From: an uncultured Eubacteriales bacterium
GTDB lineage: Bacteria; Bacillota; Clostridia; Lachnospirales; Lachnospiraceae
Assembly: GCA_900545455.1 (NCBI GenBank)
Contig: UQZF01000039.1
Coordinates: 1-17,571, forward strand
DNA length: 17,571 bases
Direction: 5' to 3'
Shown here in pieces: positions 1 through 6,070 of the stretch. Below the pieces are notes generated by a model. That model was given only the letters and a program-made list of their open reading frames with translations. It did no database searches and was not told the DNA's origin. The position numbers and the translations under genes were made by a program. Numbering within the stretch: the stretch's first letter is position 1; every line of letters starts with the position of its first letter.

Positions 1-558
1 CATCAGTTGTCGGGAGGTATGAGGCAGAGAATAATGATTGCTATTGCCCTGTCATGCAATCCCAAGGTATTGCTTGCGGATGAACCGACAACGGCGCTTG
101 ATGTCACAATTCAGGCACAGCTTCTTGATCTGCTGCAGGAATTAAAGCAGAAACTTGACATGTCAATCATTCTGGTTACACATGATTTAAATGTTGTGGT
201 GGGATTTGCCGACAGAATTCAGGTTATGTATGCAGGGCAGATTGTTGAGGAGGGCACCTGCGAGGAGATAATGAAGAGAGGAGAGCATCCTTATACATGG
301 GCTCTCATGATGGCAGTTCCGGGAGGAACCGCAAAAAAGAAGAGTGCTCTCTACACGATTCCGGGAACACCGCCTGACCTTCGACTTCCTCTTGAACAAT
401 GTCCGTTTGCATCGAGATGCAGGTATTGTATGGGAATATGCCGAAAAGAAATGCCAAAACGCACAGTGCTTTCGGATACACATGCCGTAAGGTGCTGGCT
501 GCTTGATGAGAATGCACCTAAGGTGGACAAGCCGATTGGAGGAGAAGAAAATGAGTGA
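1..558 (+). CDS. dppD: Peptide/nickel ABC transporter ATPase DppD/OppD, 5' truncated
   Basis: C-terminal 185 residues of an ABC ATPase that energises import of oligopeptides or related substrates at the inner face of the membrane. The frame is open from base 1 and begins inside the ABC signature (LSGGMRQR), so Walker A lies upstream of the window. The Walker B region (VLLADEP), the D-loop (ALDV) and the switch histidine (LVTHD) follow. The end is the oligopeptide/dipeptide-type C-terminal extension with its HPY motif (EHPYTWAL) and a cysteine cluster (CPFASRCRYC then CRKE and a later RCW), typical of DppD/OppD and not of other ABC ATPases. The stop overlaps the start of the next ATPase by 8 bases, so the two are translationally coupled halves of one heterodimer. 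The substrate cannot be told from the ATPases alone; the permease and binding-protein genes presumably lie upstream. Confidence 0.93.
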   Translation, partial: HQLSGGMRQRIMIAIALSCNPKVLLADEPTTALDVTIQAQLLDLLQELKQKLDMSIILVTHDLNVVVGFADRIQVMYAGQIVEEGTCEEIMKRGEHPYTWALMMAVPGGTAKKKSALYTIPGTPPDLRLPLEQCPFASRCRYCMGICRKEMPKRTVLSDTHAVRCWLLDENAPKVDKPIGGEENE

Positions 559-1492
559 CTTTTTGACAGTAAATCGCCTTAAAAAGTATTTCGGTGTAAA
601 CGGGTCGGTGCTCAAAGCAGTGGACGATGTCTCATTTTCGATTGCTTCACAAAAGACGTTCAGCCTGGTAGGGGAATCCGGCTGTGGGAAAACGACCTGT
701 GGACGTACGGTTATGGGGCTTTATCAGCCGACGGAAGGTGAAGTAATATTTGACGGTCAGAATCTGGCTGAGCAAAACAGGGCGCAGAAAAAGGAATTCC
801 ATAAAAATGCACAGATGATTTTTCAGGATCCTTATTCATGTCTTGATCCGCGTATGAATGTGGAGGCGATTCTTTCGGAAGGCAGAAAGATATATTACCG
901 CGAGTCTGCACAGGAGAGAAAGGAAGTACTGAAGGAGCTGCTGCATCAGGTAAACCTTCCCGAGTCCTTTCTTGCCCGTTTCCCTCATGAACTCTCAGGT
1001 GGACAGAGACAGAGAATAGGAATAGCAAGAGCATTGGCATTAGACCCTGAATTTCTCGTGTGTGACGAACCTATTGCGGCATTGGATGTCTCCATACAGG
1101 CACAGGTTATTAACATTCTGATGAAAATGCAGGAGGAGAGAAAACTGACATATCTGTTCATATCGCATGATTTATCGGTTGTCCGCCACATATCGGATGA
1201 AATAGGAGTAATGTATCTTGGTGTGCTTGTTGAGAAGGGCTCAGCCGATGAAATTTTCGCTCATCCGCTTCACCCGTATACGAAAGCACTGTTTTCTTCC
1301 GTGATGCACAGAGCCGGGAGTGACGATAGAATCAGATTAAAGGGAGACTTGCCAAGTCCGCTTAATGCACCAAAAGGCTGCCGTTTCTGTACAAGATGTC
1401 CATACGCGGCTGATTGTACCAAAAAGGATGAGCCACAGGAACTTAAAGAGTATGCACCGAATCATTTTGCGGCATGCGGAATGATTGGGTAG
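551..1492 (+). CDS. dppF: Peptide/nickel ABC transporter ATPase DppF/OppF
   Basis: Complete 313-residue ABC ATPase, partner of the preceding DppD. Walker A GESGCGKTT is at residues 41-49, the Q-loop glutamine at 92, the signature LSGGQRQR at 148-155, Walker B FLVCDE at 168-173 and the switch histidine at 206. The C-terminal HPY motif (residues 240-243) and cysteines 277, 280, 283, 289 and 309 are as expected for OppF/DppF. The ATG at 551 is chosen over an upstream in-frame ATG at 503 because a GGAGGAG ribosome site sits at 538-544 and the family normally begins near this point. It overlaps dppD by 8 bases and is the last gene of the operon, being followed by a terminator hairpin. All catalytic motifs are intact. 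Peptide, nickel or opine specificity cannot be decided here. Confidence 0.95.
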   Translation: MSDFLTVNRLKKYFGVNGSVLKAVDDVSFSIASQKTFSLVGESGCGKTTCGRTVMGLYQPTEGEVIFDGQNLAEQNRAQKKEFHKNAQMIFQDPYSCLDPRMNVEAILSEGRKIYYRESAQERKEVLKELLHQVNLPESFLARFPHELSGGQRQRIGIARALALDPEFLVCDEPIAALDVSIQAQVINILMKMQEERKLTYLFISHDLSVVRHISDEIGVMYLGVLVEKGSADEIFAHPLHPYTKALFSSVMHRAGSDDRIRLKGDLPSPLNAPKGCRFCTRCPYAADCTKKDEPQELKEYAPNHFAACGMIG

Positions 1493-1540
1493 GATATATT
1501 GATATTAATTTAATCAGATAGTCACAATGTTTGCAAAGAT

Positions 1541-1580
1541 AAGCTCGTTTTTTCAAAAAGGTTGAAGAGACGGGCTTTTT
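1541..1580 (+). terminator. Rho-independent terminator of the dpp operon
   Basis: Eight base pairs (1541-1548 AAGCTCGT with 1570-1577 ACGGGCTT, one G-U pair) enclose a 21-base loop, and a run of five T ends at 1580. It lies about 50 bases after the dppF stop and before the AbiE promoter. Confidence 0.7.
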
Positions 1581-1600
1581 CGTTACCTTATAGAAATCTG

Positions 1601-1629
1601 TTGACAAATTGTGAAATGACGATTAAAAT
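1601..1629 (+). promoter_or_regulatory. Sigma-A promoter of the AbiE-like pair
   Basis: Perfect -35 TTGACA at 1601-1606, a 17-base spacer, and -10 TAAAAT at 1624-1629. Transcription would start near 1636, leaving a leader of about 84 bases that contains an inverted repeat. Confidence 0.75.
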
Positions 1630-1636
1630 TTTAATG

Positions 1637-1691
1637 AAATTAGGCAAAAAAACAAAATGCCGAAACATATTAAAATATTTTTTGCTAATTT
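1637..1691. promoter_or_regulatory. Inverted repeat, candidate AbiEi operator
   Basis: The left arm at 1637-1651 (AAATTAGGCAAAAAA) and right arm at 1678-1691 (TTTTTTGCTAATTT) are reverse complements except for one extra G in the left arm. The pair begins just after the predicted transcription start of the AbiE operon. AbiEi antitoxins are known to bind inverted repeats in their own promoter region and repress it, so an operator is the natural reading. There is no T-run after the right arm, which argues against a terminator. Confidence 0.5.
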
Positions 1692-1719
1692 GGATATACT
1701 GAGATTGAGGTGAGTTAGA

Positions 1720-2307
1720 ATGGGAAAAACTGTACAGATTTCCAATGACCAAATGATTTTTTCAATCCGGGAACTAAAAGCTAAAGGTTTTTCACATTAT
1801 AAGATTAATCAGATGGTCGAGCAGGGGATTTTGATAAAACTGAATAAAAAATTTTATGAGAACGCAAATTTTGAGGGAGAAGAATCCGATTTTTACTATG
1901 CGTATGCATTTGTTCCGGATGGAGTGGTTTGCCTTCTAAGTGCTGCATCATATTACAATCTGTCTACTTATCGTCCGGATGCCATTGATATAGCAATCCC
2001 AAGAAAGGCGAATGTATCAACACTTCCTGATTGGCCAGAGCTGAATATATGTTATTTTACGAATGAGCGATTTGAAGCTGGTATTGAGACGATAGCGGAT
2101 GGAAATAACAGATTTCGTATTTATGATATAGAGAAAACGGTAGTAGACATTGTTTTTTATAGAGAAAAAATTGGAATTGAGGAAACTAAGGAAGTACTTT
2201 CAAACTACCTTCACCGGAGTGATCGTAATCTAAATCGTCTAATTAGATATGCAGAGATGCTTAAATGTGGAGAGGTAATGAAAATGTATTTGGAGGTGCT
2301 GGTATGA
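1720..2307 (+). CDS. abiEi: AbiEi-like antitoxin / autorepressor (type IV TA)
   Basis: 195-residue protein with the layout of the AbiEi antitoxin family. An N-terminal winged-helix-like segment (about residues 13-48, FSIRELKAKGF through VEQGILIKL) is followed by the AbiEi body, including a hydrophobic strand (VPDGVVCLLSAASYYNL, 67-83) and the conserved DIEKTVVDIVFYR element (136-148). In characterised systems AbiEi represses its own operon and neutralises the AbiEii nucleotidyltransferase without forming a stable complex. ATG at 1720 has an AGGTGAG ribosome site at 1708-1714. The stop shares ATGA with the next gene (4-base overlap), the usual coupling of AbiE pairs. Identification rests on sequence features plus the nucleotidyltransferase neighbour. 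Both genes look more AT-rich than the flanking operons, compatible with acquisition as a module. Confidence 0.85.
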   Translation: MGKTVQISNDQMIFSIRELKAKGFSHYKINQMVEQGILIKLNKKFYENANFEGEESDFYYAYAFVPDGVVCLLSAASYYNLSTYRPDAIDIAIPRKANVSTLPDWPELNICYFTNERFEAGIETIADGNNRFRIYDIEKTVVDIVFYREKIGIEETKEVLSNYLHRSDRNLNRLIRYAEMLKCGEVMKMYLEVLV

Positions 2308-3200
2308 TAAAGGCAATATCCGTAAAGGACAGGTTGAAGAAACAAGCGATAGAAGATGGAAAGACTATGCAGGATAAGCTAATCACCTATGGTTTGGAAA
2401 GAACAATATATAGGTTGTCAATTTCAAAATATGCGGAGAGGTTTACACTAAAAGGTGGTATTTTTCTGTATGCATTATTTGATGGAGAGTATGCACGAGC
2501 CACTATGGATATTGACCTTTTAGCACAGTGTATTCCAAATGATGCTGACGAAATGAAGAATGTGTTTCGTGATATCTTTTCAATAAAGTGTGATGATGCT
2601 CTGTGGTTTGATATGAATACGTTAGAAGTTATCAATATTACAGAGTTTAAAGAATATCATGGTGTTAATGTTTCCATTATGGGTTATTTGGATCGGACGA
2701 AGGTTCCGGTATCCATTGATATTGGCTTTGGAGATGTGATATATCCGGAGAGAATGAAGATGGAGTTTCCGGTTCTGCTGGATATGGATGTTCCAGAGGT
2801 TTATGCCTATTCAATCTATTCTGTGATAGCAGAAAAGTTTGAGGCTTTTGTTTCTCTTGGACTTGCTAATGGAAGATATAAAGATTTTTATGACATTTAT
2901 GTTTTGGCAGACCGATATAATCTTGATGGTATGGAGTTAAAAAATGCAATACTGGAGACTTTTTCTCATAGGGAAACGGGTTTTGATGATATCGCAGCTT
3001 TTGAGGATGAATTTACAGAGGATGTGACAAGACAAAGGAGATGGAGGGCTTTTATAAAAAAGAAGAAAGCATTGTTAAAGGTTGAATTTGAAGATACAAT
3101 TCAATTGTTAAAGGTATTGCTAATCCCTATTGTAGATGCAATTTATAAAGACGAGTCATTTGAGAAAAGTTGGAATAAAGAGACAAAAAGTTGGATGTAA
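2304..3200 (+). CDS. abiEii: AbiEii/AbiGii-type nucleotidyltransferase toxin
   Basis: 298-residue protein of the AbiEii/AbiGii toxin family (formerly DUF1814), a DNA polymerase beta-like nucleotidyltransferase. Related toxins transfer nucleotides to tRNA and arrest growth; the substrate here is unknown. The nucleotide-binding KGG (residues 50-52) is followed by the metal-binding DID (69-71), a third acidic position in VSIDIGFGD (137-145), the AEKFEA helix (177-182) and RYKDFYDIY (191-199), all hallmarks of the family. The catalytic residues appear intact, so the toxin is probably active. ATG at 2304 is preferred to an upstream in-frame ATG at 2265: it has GGAGGT at 2292-2297 with a 6-base gap and gives the standard ATGA overlap with the antitoxin. 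The system may act in phage defence or plasmid/island maintenance. Confidence 0.88.
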   Translation: MIKAISVKDRLKKQAIEDGKTMQDKLITYGLERTIYRLSISKYAERFTLKGGIFLYALFDGEYARATMDIDLLAQCIPNDADEMKNVFRDIFSIKCDDALWFDMNTLEVINITEFKEYHGVNVSIMGYLDRTKVPVSIDIGFGDVIYPERMKMEFPVLLDMDVPEVYAYSIYSVIAEKFEAFVSLGLANGRYKDFYDIYVLADRYNLDGMELKNAILETFSHRETGFDDIAAFEDEFTEDVTRQRRWRAFIKKKKALLKVEFEDTIQLLKVLLIPIVDAIYKDESFEKSWNKETKSWM

Positions 3201-3384
3201 ATACATAGAAGCCTCCCGTGTGATTTTGCCACAGAACCATATAATGGAAGATTATCCGGAAGCGTGAAGCGAAGTAAGAGAATGTTTTGTCTAAGAGAAA
3301 ATATAAGTCATCTGCTTTGGGCGGAGTTCTTTTTTAGGAGCAGATTAAACGGGAATTTGCGTTTTAAAATAAATCGGATAGTAG

Positions 3385-3390
3385 TATAAT
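3385..3390 (+). promoter_or_regulatory. Candidate -10 box upstream of the MotA-FliG-like gene
   Basis: A consensus TATAAT at 3385-3390, 61 bases ahead of the start codon, in very AT-rich DNA. The -35 position with a 17-base spacer (3362-3367, TTTTAA) is poor, so only the -10 box is supported. The rest of the 3201-3450 gap holds a weak hairpin (3310-3316 ATCTGCT with 3339-3345 AGCAGAT, 22-base loop) with no T-run after it, and no convincing gene. Confidence 0.4.
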
Positions 3391-3450
3391 AAATATATTA
3401 ATTTACGGATAATAAAAAATATATTTTAAAATACTAAAGGAGGAGCCGCC

Positions 3451-4326
3451 ATGGATACATTTTTTCTTAACGAATTAAAAAAGTGCTGTGCCGACATCAA
3501 CAGCGACAAGGAGAATGCAAGCGGAATTTCAGAGGTGCATGAAGCGTACAAGCGTATAATCGTTTTCGCTGATTTGGCAAGGTCAGAAGGACTGTTGGCA
3601 CTTTCGGAAGCTTGTGAAAATCTGAATCAGGGCGATGCGGCAGAAGGCTTCCTGTCTCGACAGATTATGCAGATTGTGGACGGAATTGAGCCACGGATTG
3701 TGACTGAGACGGGGATGAATGAGATTGCGGCTGATGACAATGTTTCATATAAGCGACTCGTTATGCTTATGTATCATAAGGCTGCTGTCATGATTCAGGC
3801 GGGAGTCAGCATAAACACGCTCGAAGTCTATATCAAATCAATGCTGCCCGCTTTTTTGAGGGAGAATCTTCTGAAGAAAGAGGATGAGGAGAAAAAGGCA
3901 GGACAGCAGAAAAAGAATGACGACAGCTCTAAGTGGGTTAGGGCATTGTGTGAGGACAACAGGGTGATTGACGAGAGGGATTATTCAATCATAAACCAGA
4001 CCGCATTGCTTTTGCTGGAGCTGTCGGACGCGGAGATACAGAGAGTTTTGCGCGAGACGGAAAACAGAGACATAGTTACGGCGATGATAGAACTCCCGGG
4101 ACGTGCAAGGGCGCGCATATTTGACAATACATCGAAGCGTCTGGGCGAGATGATGGCACATGATTTGATGTGCAGGGGAACCGTATCGCTCAGCGAGATT
4201 GAAAAAGCCTGTGTCAACATAGTGAAAACGGTGATTAAGCTTGAGGCGGATGGGGAGATTGCACATCACAACCTTACCGTTTTAAAATTTGTGGTGGGTA
4301 TTTATGACATTTCAAAACTAAAGTGA
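3451..4326 (+). CDS. Soluble chimera: MotA cytoplasmic-like region plus FliG C-terminal-like domain
   Basis: 291 residues, no signal peptide and no membrane segment. Residues 34-135 read like the cytoplasmic parts of flagellar stator protein MotA: ARSEGLLALSE (43-53) matches the ARREGLLALE loop, QIVDGIEP (74-81) matches the VDG motif after it, and IQAGVSINTLEVYIKSMLP (115-133) matches the MotA C-terminal tail (IQxGxxPxxxExKLxxFLP). The two segments lie almost adjacent, where MotA has helices TM3-TM4. A charged linker (141-160) leads to residues 176-271, which resemble the FliG C-terminal torque domain: LSDAEIQRVLRE (191-202), NTSKRLGEMMAHDL (226-239), VSLSEIE (245-251), LEADGEI (264-270). Aligned without gaps to E. 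coli FliG from memory, R281 and D289 are kept (R230, D238), while K264, D288 and R297 become Ile, His and Ser. AGGAGGAG precedes the start. The function is unknown; a role at the motor or as a decoy is inference. Confidence 0.75.
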   Translation: MDTFFLNELKKCCADINSDKENASGISEVHEAYKRIIVFADLARSEGLLALSEACENLNQGDAAEGFLSRQIMQIVDGIEPRIVTETGMNEIAADDNVSYKRLVMLMYHKAAVMIQAGVSINTLEVYIKSMLPAFLRENLLKKEDEEKKAGQQKKNDDSSKWVRALCEDNRVIDERDYSIINQTALLLLELSDAEIQRVLRETENRDIVTAMIELPGRARARIFDNTSKRLGEMMAHDLMCRGTVSLSEIEKACVNIVKTVIKLEADGEIAHHNLTVLKFVVGIYDISKLK

Positions 4327-4339
4327 GGTCAATTTGATT

Positions 4340-4654
4340 ATGGGCTATCGTGATACATATTTCAAAAATAATGACGCTTATGATAACAACAACGGCTGGT
4401 ACACATGCAAAAAATGTGGAAGAAAATTTCGCAAGGGCGATATGGATATTGGCCATATCATACCACAGAAATTTGGCGGCAGCGATTCGGAATGGAATCT
4501 TCAATGCATTTGCAAGCATTGCAACCGCTCCAAGCAGGCGAGCACGAGAGAGACGCCGAAGGATTTGTTTGGTTCGGTTGGAAGAATAGCCAAACGTGAA
4601 ATGGGCGAGCGGAAAATGATGCGTGATATGGCGCGTGGGGATGATGATTTTTAA
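4340..4654 (+). CDS. Small HNH endonuclease
   Basis: 104-residue HNH nuclease of the zinc-supported type. C23xxC26 and C58xxC61 would hold one zinc ion. Between them lie DIGHIIP (36-42, with H39 the expected general base), the GG turn (46-47), N53, and the closing CNRSK (61-65), in the usual HNH order. The C-terminal 35 residues are basic and charged and could help DNA binding. The start is ATG 4340; a TTG at 4334 would add two residues and sits only 4 bases from the GAGGT site at 4325-4329, whereas the ATG has a 10-base gap. It begins 13 bases after the MotA-FliG-like gene, so the two are probably co-transcribed. Stand-alone HNH proteins of this size occur as restriction-like or mobile-element nucleases, and nothing here fixes the target. 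Confidence 0.88.
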   Translation: MGYRDTYFKNNDAYDNNNGWYTCKKCGRKFRKGDMDIGHIIPQKFGGSDSEWNLQCICKHCNRSKQASTRETPKDLFGSVGRIAKREMGERKMMRDMARGDDDF

Positions 4655-4762
4655 ATTTCTAATGTAAATATCAGTCAACGTTTTTTCGGGTGGATATTTA
4701 GTCTGGGCAGTATAATTTTAACGCCACTCCCCTCCGGTTGCGTGAATGCAACGTATGTTTTC

Positions 4763-4790
4763 TTTACTTTTCGCCATTTTACAGTATAAT
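4763..4790 (+). promoter_or_regulatory. Candidate promoter of the HTH gene
   Basis: -10 TATAAT at 4785-4790, with a partial -35 TTTACT at 4763-4768 (16-base spacer). The same 12 bases CAGTATAATTTT occur at 4708-4719 and again at 4782-4793, so there may be two start sites in tandem. Between them a small hairpin, GTTGC-GTGAAT-GCAAC, could be a weak terminator for the HNH gene. Confidence 0.45.
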
Positions 4791-4822
4791 TTTGGTATAA
4801 ATTCAATTCGGAGGTACTTATC

Positions 4823-5209
4823 TTGATAGGTGACAACATTAAGTTTTACAGAAAAAAGAACCAGCTTACACAGGACGACATTGCAAAGGAGTGCAGCGTG
4901 ACAAGACAGGCGGTGTCGAAGTGGGAGAACGGAAAGACTCAGCCGGACATACAGACATTGTCGATGATTGCAAACGTGCTGGAGGTGTCGGAGGAGGATT
5001 TGATATACGGTCCGACGGATTCGGAAAAAAAGACGATAACTAAGATAAAAGAAAATACAACTGTTGAGAAGAGTATAGATGTAGGTGCTACGCTTGGAAC
5101 AGCATTGGCGGTTGTGATCTCTTATGTTAAGTGGAAGTCGATAGGCTGGGCGATTCTTCATGGCATTCTCGGCTGGGTGTATGTTATCTATTTTGCGATA
5201 AGGTATTAG
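4823..5209 (+). CDS. XRE-family HTH regulator with hydrophobic C-terminal tail
   Basis: 128 residues. Residues 3-61 are a Cro/C1-type helix-turn-helix: LTQDDIAKECSV then TRQAVSKWENGKTQPD, the sequence signature of clostridial XRE regulators, ending in VSEEDLIYG. A short charged linker (65-84) leads to two hydrophobic stretches (about 88-103 and 106-126) that could form a membrane hairpin or a dimer interface. The TTG start at 4823 is supported by GGAGGT at 4810-4815 with a 7-base gap and by the exact N-terminal position usual for the family; no ATG lies near. Membrane tethering would make it a DNA-binding protein held at the envelope, a common but poorly characterised layout in Firmicutes. 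The targets are unknown; autoregulation is plausible. Confidence 0.85.
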   Translation: MIGDNIKFYRKKNQLTQDDIAKECSVTRQAVSKWENGKTQPDIQTLSMIANVLEVSEEDLIYGPTDSEKKTITKIKENTTVEKSIDVGATLGTALAVVISYVKWKSIGWAILHGILGWVYVIYFAIRY

Positions 5210-5223
5210 TTAACTGCATATCC

Positions 5224-5252
5224 TTGCACTCTCCTCGTAAATGGTTTAAAAT
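5224..5252 (+). promoter_or_regulatory. Sigma-A promoter of the flavin-reductase-like gene
   Basis: -35 TTGCAC at 5224-5229, a 17-base spacer and -10 TAAAAT at 5247-5252, 40 bases before the start codon. The gene therefore appears to be transcribed alone. Confidence 0.6.
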
Positions 5253-5291
5253 ATACCAAAACAAAAACCAACAGAAAGAAGGGATCTGATT

Positions 5292-5846
5292 ATGAGTAGA
5301 GTTGATTTTGGGGCGAAGCCATGGATGCTTCCTATGCCTGTGTTGATTATCGGAACTTATGATAAGGACGGCGTGCCGAACGCGATGAACGCGGCTTGGG
5401 GAATGATTTCGGATATGAACGAGATTTCAATAAGCCTTTCAAAGCATAAAACAACGGAGAACTTCGCGGCGACGGGTGCGTTTACGGTGAGCTTCGCGAC
5501 GGAGGATACAGTTGCGGCTTGCGATTATGTGGGCATCGAGTCTGCACTCAAGGTGCCGGATAAGTTTGCGAAGGCGGGGTTCACGGCGACAAAGAGCAGC
5601 AGGGTTAATGCGCCGATCATCAACGAGCTCCATGTTGCGCTGGAGTGTAAGGTAAAGAGCTTTGAGAACGGTATTCTTGTGGGCGAGATTGTCAACGTGA
5701 CGGCGGATGATGCGGTTATCACGGACGGAAAGATTGACATGAAGAAGTTAAAGCCTATCGCGTTTGATACAGTGAACAACACATACGTTTCATTGGGCGA
5801 TGTTGTCGGCAAGGCTTTTTCGGACGGCTTGAAGCTTAAAAAGTAG
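5292..5846 (+). CDS. Flavin reductase-like FMN-binding protein (flavoredoxin type)
   Basis: 184-residue protein of the flavin reductase-like, FMN-binding split-barrel family. The N-terminus PMPVLIIGTYDKDGVPN (14-30), then NAAWG (33-37) and ISISLSKHKTTENF (45-58) are the conserved FMN-site strands, followed by GAFTVSFAT (62-70) and the CDYVG loop. Clostridial members of this size are usually annotated flavoredoxin or flavin reductase; they carry FMN and shuttle electrons in the cytoplasm, but the partner is seldom known. The length is normal for the family. A purine-rich ribosome site AGAAGGG (5276-5282) precedes the ATG. It has its own promoter and is followed by a strong hairpin terminator, so it is probably monocistronic. 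No redox partner gene lies beside it. Confidence 0.85.
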   Translation: MSRVDFGAKPWMLPMPVLIIGTYDKDGVPNAMNAAWGMISDMNEISISLSKHKTTENFAATGAFTVSFATEDTVAACDYVGIESALKVPDKFAKAGFTATKSSRVNAPIINELHVALECKVKSFENGILVGEIVNVTADDAVITDGKIDMKKLKPIAFDTVNNTYVSLGDVVGKAFSDGLKLKK

Positions 5847-5871
5847 GACAAAACAGAACATAAAGTGAAAG

Positions 5872-5913
5872 ATGCAGCTTGAATGAATGAAGGTTCATGC
5901 AGGCTGCATTTTT
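5872..5913 (+). terminator. Terminator after the flavin-reductase-like gene
   Basis: Stem ATGCAGC (5872-5878) with GCTGCAT (5903-5909), an inner ATGAA/TTCAT extension, and a run of five T (5909-5913). It lies about 25 bases after the stop codon. Confidence 0.8.
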
Positions 5914-5962
5914 GAGTTTGGAAAAAGCCGGAGGATAATGTGCCTAATGCCATACTTGATTA

Positions 5963-5968
5963 TTGACA
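5963..5968 (+). promoter_or_regulatory. Candidate -35 box for hisS
   Basis: A perfect TTGACA at 5963-5968. The possible -10 boxes are weak or badly spaced (TATGAT at 5979-5984 with 10 bases, TATCAG at 5985-5990 with 16), so only the -35 is supported. The remaining leader up to 6070 shows no T-box core motif. Confidence 0.35.
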
Positions 5969-6070
5969 TATTCTATGCTATGATTATCAGGAATTTTACG
6001 AAACTGATGGTTAACGGGTGTGTGCAAAAGCAATGCATTCCGATTGAATATATTGATAGGAGATTTTTAC

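Noticed and set aside
187..615. Minus-strand open frames opposite dppD and many other genes (for example 9672-10151 and 8092-8655)
   Set aside because: They lie opposite strongly identified genes, lack ribosome sites and read as low-complexity shadow translations.
1637..1691. The inverted repeat upstream of abiEi as an insertion-sequence end
   Set aside because: No transposase gene or target duplication is seen; the location fits an operator better.
3264..3389. A 41-codon open frame (GTG start) in the gap before the MotA-FliG-like gene
   Set aside because: No proper ribosome site, no recognised family and it ends inside the candidate -10 box; more likely chance or a decayed remnant.
5963..6070. 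Possible T-box riboswitch before hisS
   Set aside because: The leader is too short and no T-box core sequence or antiterminator was found.
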